37,447 nt of DNA from Sphingobacteriaceae bacterium (GCA_035303785.1 DATGRI010000066.1:1-37447); one strand, 5' to 3'. Shown: positions 7,210-15,668, counted from the stretch's first letter. Program-made: numbers and translations. The notes: generated by a model from the letters alone, not told the origin.

Positions 7210-7614
7210 GTGAAGGCGCTGGGCCGGCATATTCTTGCCGAGATGTACGATTGCCAGGAAAGACTTTTAGATGACGTTCAAGCAGTTGAGGAAGCGATGG
7301 TCAGCGCCGCCCTTGGAGCGGGTGCCGAAATCCGCGAAGTCGCTTTCCACAAGTTCAGCCCCCACGGTGTCAGTGGGGTAGTGGTCATCTCCGAGTCTCA
7401 TCTGGCCATTCACACGTGGCCGGAACTCGGCTACGCGGCAGTAGACATTTTCACCTGCGGCGAGACGGTGGATCCGTGGAACGCCTACCGGCTGCTGGTC
7501 GAGGCTTTCGGGCCGGTGCGGGTAACGGCAACTGAAATTCGCCGCGGCATGTTTGAACATTTGCCCAAGATACCCATCCAGGTTCCTGTACAAAGCAATC
7601 CATCAGCCGGTTGA
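7210..7614 (+). CDS. speD: S-adenosylmethionine decarboxylase proenzyme
   Basis: This 134-residue proenzyme is of the short bacterial class 1B (SpeH/Thermotoga type). It cleaves itself between Glu62 and Ser63, turning Ser63 into the pyruvoyl cofactor, and then decarboxylates SAM for aminopropyl transfer to polyamines. The motif SESHLAIHTWPE holds the cleavage site and His68; Cys83 follows in FTCG. These numbers equal those I recall for the Thermotoga maritima enzyme (Ser63, His68, Cys83), which supports the GTG start. A G-rich ribosome site precedes it. No spermidine synthase is nearby. The by-product MTA could be handled by the phosphorylase and deaminase a short distance downstream. Confidence 0.95.
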   Translation: MKALGRHILAEMYDCQERLLDDVQAVEEAMVSAALGAGAEIREVAFHKFSPHGVSGVVVISESHLAIHTWPELGYAAVDIFTCGETVDPWNAYRLLVEAFGPVRVTATEIRRGMFEHLPKIPIQVPVQSNPSAG

Positions 7615-7662
7615 CTGACTACCGGAGGGGCCTGGGTGGCTCTAAAGGGAGCAGCCGTACAG

Positions 7663-7696
7663 AGCGGGCCTGGGCCGAAGGCCCGCTTTATATTTT
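7663..7696 (+). terminator. Rho-independent terminator after speD
   Basis: An 8-bp stem AGCGGGCC/GGCCCGCT (7663-7670 with 7680-7687) is followed by TTATATTTT. It separates speD from the ndk operon. Confidence 0.85.
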
Positions 7697-7756
7697 CCCC
7701 TTCGCCCCCGGCGGCCGGCAGGTCCGGGGGTAGACTTCCGCAGCGGAGGTGTCCCA

Positions 7757-8215
7757 TTGTCCTGGGAGCGCACGTTCGTCATGATCAAACCCGACGCCGT
7801 GAACCGCGGCTTGGTGGGCACCATCATCAGCCGCCTGGAAGCCAAAGGCTTGCGTCTGGAAGCCATGAAGATGCAGTGGGTGGATGAAGACCTGGCCCGC
7901 CGCCACTACGCAGCCCACGTTGACAAGCCCTTCTTCCCATCCTTGCTCCAGTTCATCACTTCCGCCCCCGTGGTGGCCATGGTCTGGTCGGGCCGGGAGG
8001 CCATCAGCGTCACCCGCAACCTGCTGGGAGCCACCGACGGCAGCAAGGCGGCGCCCGGCACCATCCGGGGCGACTTCGCCTCCGACGTGGGCATGAATTT
8101 GTGCCACGGGTCCGACAGCCCCCAGGCGGCAGAGCGGGAAATCGAGCTTTGGTTCGACGACGGCGAACTGCTTAACTACACCAGGGACATAGACCGTTGG
8201 ATCATCGAAAGTTGA
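7757..8215 (+). CDS. ndk: Nucleoside diphosphate kinase
   Basis: This 152-residue protein transfers the gamma-phosphate of ATP to NDPs and dNDPs through a phosphohistidine. The catalytic histidine is H117 in NLCHGSDS, the usual NxxHGSDS motif. Lys11 in MIKPDAV and the TRNLLGATD stretch are also family hallmarks. The length is normal for a bacterial Ndk. The TTG start is preceded by GGAGGTG at a good distance. It is the first gene after the speD terminator. Its stop sits about 30 bases before the chosen MarR start, so it probably leads the nucleoside salvage operon. Confidence 0.95.
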   Translation: MSWERTFVMIKPDAVNRGLVGTIISRLEAKGLRLEAMKMQWVDEDLARRHYAAHVDKPFFPSLLQFITSAPVVAMVWSGREAISVTRNLLGATDGSKAAPGTIRGDFASDVGMNLCHGSDSPQAAEREIELWFDDGELLNYTRDIDRWIIES

Positions 8216-8244
8216 GTGATCACGGGACGTGGCCGGCCGAAACA

Positions 8245-8724
8245 ATGCCTCTGCAGGACCGGGCTCTGGAGCCTGAAGTCCATAGCCGCCACGTGGAGCG
8301 CATCGAGGCTCACCTGCGGCATATCGCCTTCATCGTGCGCAAGCGGGGCCGCAGCTTCCTCAACAACTTCGACATCACCTCCCCCCAGTTCGAAGCGTTG
8401 ATGGTCCTGGACCGGCACGACAACATCGCCATGGGGGAGCTGTGCAACCGGCTGAAGGTGGCCTCCAGCACCATCACCGATCTGGTGGACCGGCTGGAGA
8501 AGAGCGGGCTGGCCACCCGGGTCCGGGACCCCGATGACCGGCGAGTCATCCGCCTCCAGATCCTTCCCAAGGGAAGGAAGCTCATCGACGGCGTCCTGTC
8601 GGCGTGGCGCACCTACCTGTCCGGCGTTCTGGCCGGCTCCTCGGTGGAGGAACTGGAGCAGCTGGTGTCCTCCCTGGAATATCTGGACGATTTGCTGACC
8701 AAGAAGGAGAGCGGTGCCCCATGA
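8245..8724 (+). CDS. MarR-family transcriptional regulator
   Basis: This protein of about 159 residues has a winged-helix core: ITSPQFEALMVL, then LCNRLKVASSTITDLVDRLEKSGL (recognition helix), and the wing DPDDRRVIRLQILPKGRKL, which is the classical MarR DxRxxx wing. MarR proteins are dimeric repressors, usually released by a small ligand. Its place between ndk and the MTA phosphorylase suggests it controls this operon, perhaps sensing a nucleoside or thio-sugar; that is inference. The start is uncertain. ATG 8245 is chosen by fit to family length. A TTG at 8212 overlapping the ndk stop (TTGA) is an alternative, adding 11 residues. Confidence 0.9.
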   Translation: MPLQDRALEPEVHSRHVERIEAHLRHIAFIVRKRGRSFLNNFDITSPQFEALMVLDRHDNIAMGELCNRLKVASSTITDLVDRLEKSGLATRVRDPDDRRVIRLQILPKGRKLIDGVLSAWRTYLSGVLAGSSVEELEQLVSSLEYLDDLLTKKESGAP

Positions 8725-9581
8725 CGGGCGGCGGAGGTGCCGGGCCCGGCAGCCGGGGCCCCGTGCAGTGGGCCCTCATCGGGGGCACCGGTGTTTACGA
8801 TCCCGAACTCCTGGCAGAACCCCAAGAACAAATCATCACCACCCCCTACGGTGACGCCCTGGTCACCGTAGGCCTCTACCAAGGCCGGCCCATGGCCTTC
8901 CTGCCCCGCCACGGGCCGGGCCACAAGGTGCCGCCCCATCTCATCAACTACCGGGCCAACATCTGGGCCCTCCACCACCTGGGGGTGGAGCGGATCATCG
9001 CCACCAACGCCGTGGGCTCCCTCCGGGAGGAGATGGCCCCGGGCGACTTGGTGCTGTGCGACCAGTTCCTGGACTTCACCCACAGCCGCGACGCCACTTT
9101 TTTCACCGGCGGGGAGCAGGGGGTGGTCCACATCGACGTGACCGAGCCCTACTGTCCCGACATCCGGCGGGCCATGGCGGCGGCGGGCGATGAGCTTGAC
9201 CTGCCCTTCCACCGGCAGGGGACCTACGTTTGCACCCAAGGGCCCCGCTTCGAGACTCCCGCCGAGATCCGCATGTTCGCCGCCATGGGGGGCCACGTGG
9301 TGGGCATGACCTCGGTGCCCGAGGTGGTTTTGGCCCGGGAGGCGGGCATCTGCTACGCCTCCTTGTGCATGGTGACCAACTACGCTGCGGGCATGGCGGG
9401 CAAGCCCCTGTCCCACGAGGAAGTGCTGGAGATCCTGGCCCAGTATGAGCAACGGCTGCGGGACTTGATCAAGGCGGTGGTGCCCCGCTTGACGGGAGAA
9501 CCCGACTGCAGGTGCCGGGAAGTGCCCGCCCCCATGCCCGGCGGGCCGGGCTCCCAAGGGAATGATGCCCGTGCCCGCTGA
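8721..9581 (+). CDS. mtnP: 5'-methylthioadenosine/methylthioinosine phosphorylase (PNP/MTAP family 2)
   Basis: This 286-residue enzyme cleaves a purine thionucleoside with phosphate, giving a free base and methylthioribose-1-phosphate. Family marks are IGGTGVYD near the N-terminus, PRHGPGHKVPPHLINYRAN at 62-80, TNAVGSLREE at 95-104, and QGPRFETPAEIR at 173-184. The base-pocket segment reads T219-N220-Y221-A222. Human MTAP has Asp at 220 and 222 to hold the 6-amino group of adenine, while inosine-type phosphorylases have Asn at the first place. So a 6-oxopurine substrate such as methylthioinosine is likely (inference from recalled alignments). The ATG overlaps the marR stop (ATGA). The last 30 residues are a loose Pro/Gly tail. 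Confidence 0.9.
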   Translation: MTGGGGAGPGSRGPVQWALIGGTGVYDPELLAEPQEQIITTPYGDALVTVGLYQGRPMAFLPRHGPGHKVPPHLINYRANIWALHHLGVERIIATNAVGSLREEMAPGDLVLCDQFLDFTHSRDATFFTGGEQGVVHIDVTEPYCPDIRRAMAAAGDELDLPFHRQGTYVCTQGPRFETPAEIRMFAAMGGHVVGMTSVPEVVLAREAGICYASLCMVTNYAAGMAGKPLSHEEVLEILAQYEQRLRDLIKAVVPRLTGEPDCRCREVPAPMPGGPGSQGNDARAR

Positions 9582-10851
9582 CGCGCCCTCCACCCAGCCG
9601 CCGCCTTCGGTCATCAAAGACCCGTCTCTGGCCCCGTCGGGCCACCGGAAAATCCAATGGGTCGCCCGCCACATGCCGGTAGTAAACGCCGTCACCGCCC
9701 GCCTGGCGGAAGAGGGAGTCCTGGCGGGCCAGCGCATCACCATCTGCCTGCACCTGGAGGCCAAGACGGCCCATTGGGCCCTGCGGCTCCAGGAGGCGGG
9801 GGCCCAGGTGGCGGTGTGCGGGTCCAACCCCCTTTCAACTCAAGACGACGTGTGCGCCGCCCTGGCGGAAAGGGGCGTAGCCGTCTACGCCACCCACGAC
9901 TGCACCCCCGAGGAATACAAAGGGTACATCCACCTGGCGGTGGCCCACAATCCCACCCTCCTGGTGGACGACGGGGGCGACCTGGTCCAGGTGCTCCATA
10001 CCGATGAGCGGGACCGGCTGCCCTACATCCTGGGAGGCAGCGAGGAGACCACCACGGGCGTCATCCGCCTGCGGGCCATGGCCGCCGAGGGCGCCCTGGC
10101 CTTTCCCATGATGGCCACCAACGACGCCCGGTCCAAGTTCCTCTTCGACAACCGCCACGGCACCGGCCAGTCGGTGTGGGCGGCCATCACCGCCGGCACC
10201 AACCTGCTGGTGGCCGGCAAGGTGGTGGTGGTGGCGGGCTACGGCTGGTGCGGCAAGGGGGTGGCCCAGCGGGCCCAAGGCCTGGGCGCCCGGGTCATCG
10301 TCTGCGAGGTGGACCCGGTGCGGGCCACCGAAGCCCTCATGGACGGCCACCAGGTGATGCCGGCTCTGGAGGCGGCCGCCCTGGGGGATTTTTTCATCAC
10401 TACCACGGGCTGCAAGGATGTCTTCCACAAAGACCACTTCGCCCGCATGAAGGACGGCGCCATGCTGGCCAACGCCGGCCACTTCGACGTGGAGATCAAC
10501 ATCCCCGACCTGGCCGCCATGGCCGTGGCCCAGGAAGACATACGCCCCAACGTGCGGGAGTACCGGCTGGCCGACGGGCGCAGCCTCTTCCTGCTGGCCC
10601 AGGGGCGGCTGGTCAACCTGGCCGGGGGCGACGGGCACCCGGCGGAGATCATGGACATGTCCTTCGCCGTCCAGTCCCTGGCCTTACGTCATCTGGCCCT
10701 CCACCACCGGGACCTGAAGCCCGGGGTCCATCCCATCCCGCCGGAAGTTGACGGCCAGGTCTGCATGACCCGACTGGAAGCCCTGGGCATCGGCATCGAC
10801 CGGTTGACGCCGGAACAGCAGGCATATTTATCTTCCTGGAGGCACATATGA
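9562..10851 (+). CDS. ahcY: Adenosylhomocysteinase-family hydrolase (SAH or S-inosylhomocysteine hydrolase)
   Basis: This 429-residue NAD-dependent enzyme splits S-adenosylhomocysteine, or its deaminated form, into homocysteine and nucleoside. It shows LHLEAKTA, SNPLSTQDD, the catalytic stretch NDARSKFLFDN, and the NAD-binding GYGWCGKG. The C-terminus ends in YLSSWRHI and lacks the long Lys/Tyr tail of eukaryotic and proteobacterial enzymes. It thus belongs to the short archaeal/thermophile form. It starts inside the end of the phosphorylase gene (20-base overlap) and its stop overlaps the deaminase start (ATGA). In Methanocaldococcus jannaschii the short-form enzyme was reported to act on S-inosylhomocysteine made by a deaminase; the adjacent deaminase makes the same use likely here, but this is not shown. 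Confidence 0.92.
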   Translation: MMPVPADAPSTQPPPSVIKDPSLAPSGHRKIQWVARHMPVVNAVTARLAEEGVLAGQRITICLHLEAKTAHWALRLQEAGAQVAVCGSNPLSTQDDVCAALAERGVAVYATHDCTPEEYKGYIHLAVAHNPTLLVDDGGDLVQVLHTDERDRLPYILGGSEETTTGVIRLRAMAAEGALAFPMMATNDARSKFLFDNRHGTGQSVWAAITAGTNLLVAGKVVVVAGYGWCGKGVAQRAQGLGARVIVCEVDPVRATEALMDGHQVMPALEAAALGDFFITTTGCKDVFHKDHFARMKDGAMLANAGHFDVEINIPDLAAMAVAQEDIRPNVREYRLADGRSLFLLAQGRLVNLAGGDGHPAEIMDMSFAVQSLALRHLALHHRDLKPGVHPIPPEVDGQVCMTRLEALGIGIDRLTPEQQAYLSSWRHI

Positions 10852-12194
10852 ACAAGCAGGTTGAGGACCCGGCGCCCCGGGAGGGGAACGGCCGGGAAAA
10901 CATTCTCATCCGGGCCGGCTGGCTGGTGACGTTGGACGACGCCGGCCGGGTGGTGACCCGACAAGACCAGGCGGTGGCCTGTACCCGAGGAGAGATTGTG
11001 TACGCCGGCGACCCGGCGGGCCTTCCCCAGGACTTCCAGGCCGGCCGGACCATCGACGCCCGCGACGGGGTCGTAATGCCCGGCATGGTCAACAGCCACA
11101 ACCACGCCGCCATGACCTTGCTGCGGGGCTATGCCGACGACATGCCCCTGATGCAGTGGCTCCAGGAGAAAGTGTGGCCCGCCGAGGCACGGCTTACGGG
11201 TGACGACATATACTGGGGCACCTTGCTGGCCATCGCCGAGCAGTTCCGGTCGGGCATCACCGCCTTCGCCGACATGTATTTCTTCATGGACCAGGTAGCC
11301 CAGGCCACGGTGGAGGCGGGAGCCCGGGCCTATTTGTGCCGGGGTCTCATCGGCACGGCGCCGGGGGCGGAGCAGGGCCTCCGGGAAGGCGTGGACCTGG
11401 TGGAACGGTGGCACGGCGCCGCCGGCGGCACCGTGCGGGCGGGGCTGGGACCCCATGCCCCTTACACCTGCCCCGACGCCTTCATCCAGGAGGTGCTGGC
11501 CGAGGCCCGGCGCCTGGAGGCCGGGATCCAGATCCACCTGGCGGAAACCGAGGCCGAGGTGGAGCAGATCCGGGCGGAAAAGGGCATGTCGCCCATCGCC
11601 TGGGCCGCCCGGCAGGGCATCTTGGAGCGGCCCGTTCTGGCCGCCCACTGTGTCCACCTGGATGCCGATGACATAAAGTTGCTGGCGGAAACGGGCACCT
11701 TCGTCAGCCACAACCCCGTCAGCAATTTGAAGCTGGCCTCGGGCATCGCCCCCGTGGCCGAACTGCTGGCGGGCGGCGTCAAGGTGGCCTTGGGCACCGA
11801 CGGCGCCTGCAGCACCAACCAGTTGAACATGTTCGACCACATGCGCCTGGCCGCCGTCCTCCAGAAGGCCCGCACCGGCGATGCCGCCGTGGTGGGTGCG
11901 GCCGACGTCTTCCGCATGGCCACCGTGGACGGGGCCGAAGCCTGCGGCTTTGAGCGGGTGGGGCGCATCGCCGAGGGCTGGCGGGCCGACCTGGTGGTGG
12001 TGGACTTGACGGCCCCCCACATGAACCCCCACCACGACATCCTGTCCCTGCTGGTTTACTCGGCCCGGCCCGAAGACGTCCGCACGGTGGTGGTGGACGG
12101 CAGGCCGGTGATGGTGGACCGGGAGATGGTCACCTTGGACGAGGCCCGCGTAATCGCCGAATGCGGCGCCCGGGCCCGGCGGCTGGTGGAATGA
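10848..12194 (+). CDS. mtaD: 5'-methylthioadenosine/S-adenosylhomocysteine deaminase
   Basis: This 448-residue amidohydrolase-superfamily metalloenzyme replaces the 6-amino group of MTA, SAH or 5'-deoxyadenosine by oxygen. Metal and catalytic residues are visible: NSHNHAAM (HxH pair), the MQWLQEKVWPAE segment typical of this family, IHLAETEAEV (His and Glu), AHCVHL (His) and GTDGACSTN (Asp). The length fits the Thermotoga maritima enzyme TM0936 class. GGAGG lies 5 bases before the ATG, which overlaps the ahcY stop. With the phosphorylase and hydrolase upstream it forms a three-gene SAM by-product salvage set. Confidence 0.93.
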   Translation: MNKQVEDPAPREGNGRENILIRAGWLVTLDDAGRVVTRQDQAVACTRGEIVYAGDPAGLPQDFQAGRTIDARDGVVMPGMVNSHNHAAMTLLRGYADDMPLMQWLQEKVWPAEARLTGDDIYWGTLLAIAEQFRSGITAFADMYFFMDQVAQATVEAGARAYLCRGLIGTAPGAEQGLREGVDLVERWHGAAGGTVRAGLGPHAPYTCPDAFIQEVLAEARRLEAGIQIHLAETEAEVEQIRAEKGMSPIAWAARQGILERPVLAAHCVHLDADDIKLLAETGTFVSHNPVSNLKLASGIAPVAELLAGGVKVALGTDGACSTNQLNMFDHMRLAAVLQKARTGDAAVVGAADVFRMATVDGAEACGFERVGRIAEGWRADLVVVDLTAPHMNPHHDILSLLVYSARPEDVRTVVVDGRPVMVDREMVTLDEARVIAECGARARRLVE

Positions 12195-12219
12195 TGAGAC
12201 GGGGGAGGGAAGGGCCCCT

Positions 12220-12855
12220 TTGGTCCGCTCCGTATATCTGGTCCGCCACGGGCAGACCCCCTGGAACAAGGCGGGCCGCTATCAGGGCCATACCGACATT
12301 CCCCTGAGCCCCCTGGGCAGGCGGCAGGCCCTGTGCCTGGCCCGGCGCCTGGCCCGGGACCCCATCGACGCCGTCTACAGCAGCGACTTGACGCGGGCCC
12401 AGGCTACCGCCGCTCCCCTGGCCCGCCGCCTGGATCTGCCCGTCCGGGCCCGGTCCGACCTGCGGGAGATGGCCTACGGCGACCTGGAGGGCCTGACGGC
12501 CGCCCAGATTGAGGAGCGGTTCCCCGGCTACTTTCCCGCCGCCCGGCAGGACCCGCTGGGCACCACCCCGCCTGGGGGGGAATCCTACAGCACCATGTAC
12601 AACCGGGTGCTGGCGGCGTGGGAGGAAATCGCCGGCGGCCCCCACGACCGGGTGCTGGTGGTGGCCCACGGCGGCACCCTGAAGGCCCTGCTGTGCCACC
12701 TGCTGGCGGTGGATCCCCGGGAACGGTGGCGGTTCATGCTGGACAACGCCTCCATCACCATCCTGCACCGGCGCCGGTCGGGCTTTTCCCTGTGGCGCTA
12801 CAACGACACCCATCACCTGAGGGACCTGCATAAGGGCAAGAGGCGGCGCCGTTAG
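12220..12855 (+). CDS. Histidine phosphatase (phosphoglycerate mutase-like)
   Basis: This 211-residue protein has the phosphohistidine motif LVRHGQTPWN at the N-terminus, then GRYQGHTDIPLSPLG, SSDLTRAQATA and VAHGGTLKALL with the second catalytic His. These features fit the broad-specificity phosphatase branch (CobC/PhoE-like) rather than the glycolytic mutase. The substrate cannot be named. A TTG start at 12220 follows GGGAGGG. It lies 25 bases after mtaD and just before surE, another phosphatase, so a role in nucleotide turnover is plausible. The tail is very basic (KGKRRRR). Confidence 0.88.
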   Translation: MVRSVYLVRHGQTPWNKAGRYQGHTDIPLSPLGRRQALCLARRLARDPIDAVYSSDLTRAQATAAPLARRLDLPVRARSDLREMAYGDLEGLTAAQIEERFPGYFPAARQDPLGTTPPGGESYSTMYNRVLAAWEEIAGGPHDRVLVVAHGGTLKALLCHLLAVDPRERWRFMLDNASITILHRRRSGFSLWRYNDTHHLRDLHKGKRRRR

Positions 12856-12861
12856 GCCTGT

Positions 12862-12891
12862 TTGGCCCCCGGCCCCCGGGCAAGGTACAAT
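12862..12891 (+). promoter_or_regulatory. Possible promoter of surE
   Basis: A -10 like TACAAT (12886-12891) sits 18 bases after TTGGCC (12862-12867). The -10 is good but the -35 is weak, and the gene may also be read from upstream. Confidence 0.3.
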
Positions 12892-12936
12892 GGGGCAGGA
12901 TTTCCCTGTGCTGAAGCCTATGCCGAGGTGAGGCCA

Positions 12937-13743
12937 TTGCGCATTCTGCTGACCAACGATGACGGCATCTACGCCGACGGCCTGCAGGCCCTGCGTGAAG
13001 TGCTGCAGCGATCCCCGGGCCTGCAGGTGTGGGTGGTGGCTCCCGACCGGGAGCGGAGCGCCTCCAGCCATGCCATAACGCTGCACAAGCCTCTGTATGT
13101 CAACGAAGTGAAGCTGCCCGGCGCCACGGTGCCCATGTGGTCCATCAACGGCACCCCGGCCGACTGCACCAAGATCGGTGTCTGCGCCCTGCTGCCCGAA
13201 CGGCCCGATCTGGTCATCTCGGGCATCAACCGGGGCTACAACCTGGGCACCGACGTGCTGTACTCGGGCACCGTGTCGGCTGCCATCGAAGGGGTCATTC
13301 TGGGCATCCCGTCCATCGCCGTCTCCCTGGCGGCCGAGCATGCCGACTACAGCTTTGCCGCCCAGTTCGTGGAGCATCTGGTGCAGACGTTCCGGCGCCG
13401 CGGCATCAGCGCCAGGGAAACCCTGCTGAACATCAACATCCCCGCCTTGGACGCCGAGCACATCGCCGGCGTGGCCGTCACCTCCTTGAGCCACCGGCGC
13501 TACGAAAACACCTTCATCCGCCGGGTGGACCCCCGGGGCCGGGCCTACTACTGGATGGCCGGCGAACTGCTCACCTTGGATCACGATGAGGACACCGACG
13601 TGGGCGCCCTGTCCCGCAACATGGTGTCCCTGACGCCCCTCCATTTGGACCTGACCCACCGGCCCATGCAGGAAGAGCTAAAGGAGTGGCTCCCGGACTT
13701 GAACCAGTTGGTCACCGGCGACTCCTCCCCCCAGGCAACCTAA
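12937..13743 (+). CDS. surE: 5'/3'-nucleotidase SurE
   Basis: This 268-residue metal-dependent phosphatase acts on nucleoside monophosphates and was first linked to stationary-phase survival. It starts LRILLTNDDGIYADG with metal ligands D8 and D9. A serine in RSASSH (41-44) and N98 in SGINRGYNLG complete the usual site. TTG 12937 is chosen because GAGGTGAGG precedes it and the family begins exactly at MRILLTNDDG. An upstream start at 12862 would add 25 residues unlike the family. The C-terminus VSLTPLHLDLT is typical. Its neighbours suggest a nucleotide and nucleoside salvage context. Confidence 0.95.
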   Translation: MRILLTNDDGIYADGLQALREVLQRSPGLQVWVVAPDRERSASSHAITLHKPLYVNEVKLPGATVPMWSINGTPADCTKIGVCALLPERPDLVISGINRGYNLGTDVLYSGTVSAAIEGVILGIPSIAVSLAAEHADYSFAAQFVEHLVQTFRRRGISARETLLNINIPALDAEHIAGVAVTSLSHRRYENTFIRRVDPRGRAYYWMAGELLTLDHDEDTDVGALSRNMVSLTPLHLDLTHRPMQEELKEWLPDLNQLVTGDSSPQAT

Positions 13744-13823
13744 CCGAGCATAGCCGACCCGCCCCGCCCATAGAGTGAACCGGGAAGTTTTCCGGCCGAA
13801 CCCGGGTGAAGGGAGGGGGCACG

Positions 13824-14234
13824 GTGAATACCGGCAAGACCAGGGCCTTCCAGCGGCGAGCAGGGCCGCCGCCCAAGGTGGACGCCCGGGCCGTAGCGGC
13901 GGGAGTCATCATGGTGACCGCCCTGACCGTATTCATGTCGGCGGTGCTGGCGGTGGCCATCTACACCACCAACATCACCGAAGCCCATGTTTCCGGAGTT
14001 TTATATTACTTGGGCCTGGCCTCGGTGGCCGCCGGGGGCGCCGTGGCCGCCCGCCGGGCCAGGGGCCGCGGCCTCATCCACGGCGGCCTGACGGGCCTGG
14101 CCTATGTGGTGATCTCCCTGCTGGTGGGCGCCGTGCTGTTCCCCGGCTCCCTGGAGGCTGCGGCCATGGCCCGCAAGGTGCTGACGGCCCTGGTGGCCGG
14201 GGCTGCGGGCGGCATCATCGGCTTGAACGTCTAG
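13824..14234 (+). CDS. Small four-helix membrane protein, TIGR04086-like
   Basis: This 136-residue protein has four hydrophobic segments (about residues 27-50, 60-74, 86-107 and 117-136). After a positively charged N-terminus it reads AGVIMVTALTVFMSAVLAVA, and it ends AAGGIIGLNV. The layout and glycine-rich helices resemble the TIGR04086 family found in spore-forming Bacillota, whose function I do not know. The GTG start at 13824 follows GGGAGGGG; a GTG 18 bases upstream would begin ahead of that ribosome site. The gene stands 80 bases after surE. Confidence 0.6.
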   Translation: MNTGKTRAFQRRAGPPPKVDARAVAAGVIMVTALTVFMSAVLAVAIYTTNITEAHVSGVLYYLGLASVAAGGAVAARRARGRGLIHGGLTGLAYVVISLLVGAVLFPGSLEAAAMARKVLTALVAGAAGGIIGLNV

Positions 14235-14297
14235 CCCTGCCGGTATCCCGCCTTTTGCTGCAGGCAACCCTATGGTCACGTTGTGGCTGTAGGGGTG

Positions 14298-15668
14298 ATG
14301 GAACTGTTCGGCAGCAGTCCTTTGAGGCAGGGCAGAGGCGGCAGGCCATGGGCTGGCCTCATGGCCTGTTGTCTGTTGCTGGTTGCGGTGGGGGGATGGT
14401 GCGCCGGCGCCGCCGGCCCACAGACCCGTGCATCCTTAGCCAAGGCTGTTGCCCACGCCCTGGCTCAGACCCAACAGGTTGCGCCCGGCGAAACACCGGC
14501 CCCGCCGTCACCCCCGGCATCAGAACACGAGCCCACGTCCCCGGACTCAGGCGATGACCGTGCCACAGGCCCGCCCGCCGATCCCTACTTGGTGGCCCTC
14601 ACCTTCAACGACGGACCCGATGACCGGGTGACGCCCCGGTTGCTGGACCTACTGGCCCGGCACAACGTGCAGGCCACCTTTTTCATCACCGGGGTCGACG
14701 GGCGCCGCCATCCCGACATAGTCCGGCGCATGGCCCGGGAAGGCCATCGGGTGGAGAACCACGGCTGGAGCCATACCCCCCTGCACCTGCTGGACGACGG
14801 GGCAGGGGAGGAGGAAATCGAAGCCACCGCCCGGCTCATCGACCGGCTCACGGGACGGCGGTCAACCCTATTCCGGCCGCCGGGAGCGGGACTCCATCCC
14901 CAAGGCCTGGCCGCCGCCCGGAGGCAGGATCACCAAGTAGTGCTGTGGACCAACGTGGGGGCCGAATCCTTGCCCGGCGTCTCAGCCCAAGACCTGGTGC
15001 GGTGGCTGCAAAATCCCCACCCGGGCGCCGTCTTGATGCTCCATGCCACTAATCCTGAAGTCCTGGAGGCTTTGACCATCCTCCTGCCCCGGTGGCAGCA
15101 GAAAGGGATTCAGTTCGTCACTTTGACGCCCCGCTCGGACCCGCCGGCCGGCAGGATGTGGACAACTCCGGTGGAAGTGGGACTTACAGCCATCCCGAGG
15201 GGTCCTGCAGGGCGCCCCGGGCTGGGAACCTCCTTGGTGGGTGGGGGTGAGCCGCTCATGTCCTATTTTCTACGGGCAGCCTTCCTGGTGGATGCGCTGA
15301 CCAGCTTGGAGTCAGGATTGCGGGAATTGGATGCTATCCTCAATGACCAGGACATCAACAGCGAATTCGCCCAGTTGCAGGCCCTGCTGGCCAAGCGGGC
15401 CTCCGGCGCGGAACTGGAGCCCTTGGACGGCAATGCCCGGGAAGCCTGGCAGCGGGTCCGCCAAGGGGGACGCCTGGTCCGGGAACTTCTCGCCACAGCG
15501 GAGAGGGCCGGCTCCCTGCTGCGGGCCATGCCCTGCGAGCCTTTGCTCTTCACCGGCTCCGGCAACACCGACAACGTCCTGCGGGCTTTAAACCACCTGC
15601 TGTCGGAGCAGCCGGTGGAGCCGTCGGTCCTGCGGGAGCTGGGCATCGACCGGAGTTCAACAACGTGA
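14298..15668 (+). CDS. Secreted polysaccharide deacetylase-like protein with altered active site
   Basis: This protein of about 456 residues starts with a membrane or signal segment (MACCLLLVAVGGW), then a Pro-rich linker, a NodB/CE4-like domain, and a C-terminal helical region of about 130 residues that I do not recognise. The CE4 first motif, normally TFDDGP, reads TFNDGP (14601-14618), so the catalytic-base Asp is Asn. The zinc motif reads HGWSH instead of H(S/T)xxH; FRPPGAG and MLHAT stand for motifs 3 and 5. The metal His pair and second Asp remain. It may be inactive, bind a glycan, or use another mechanism. The start is uncertain; GTG 14283 and ATG 14361 are alternatives. Confidence 0.75.
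   Translation: MELFGSSPLRQGRGGRPWAGLMACCLLLVAVGGWCAGAAGPQTRASLAKAVAHALAQTQQVAPGETPAPPSPPASEHEPTSPDSGDDRATGPPADPYLVALTFNDGPDDRVTPRLLDLLARHNVQATFFITGVDGRRHPDIVRRMAREGHRVENHGWSHTPLHLLDDGAGEEEIEATARLIDRLTGRRSTLFRPPGAGLHPQGLAAARRQDHQVVLWTNVGAESLPGVSAQDLVRWLQNPHPGAVLMLHATNPEVLEALTILLPRWQQKGIQFVTLTPRSDPPAGRMWTTPVEVGLTAIPRGPAGRPGLGTSLVGGGEPLMSYFLRAAFLVDALTSLESGLRELDAILNDQDINSEFAQLQALLAKRASGAELEPLDGNAREAWQRVRQGGRLVRELLATAERAGSLLRAMPCEPLLFTGSGNTDNVLRALNHLLSEQPVEPSVLRELGIDRSSTT

Noticed and set aside
13748-13777. Sigma-E (sporulation)-like promoter before the TIGR04086-like gene (CATAGAGT)
   Set aside because: The -10 has two mismatches and the -35 is only a short AT match at poor spacing, too weak to call.
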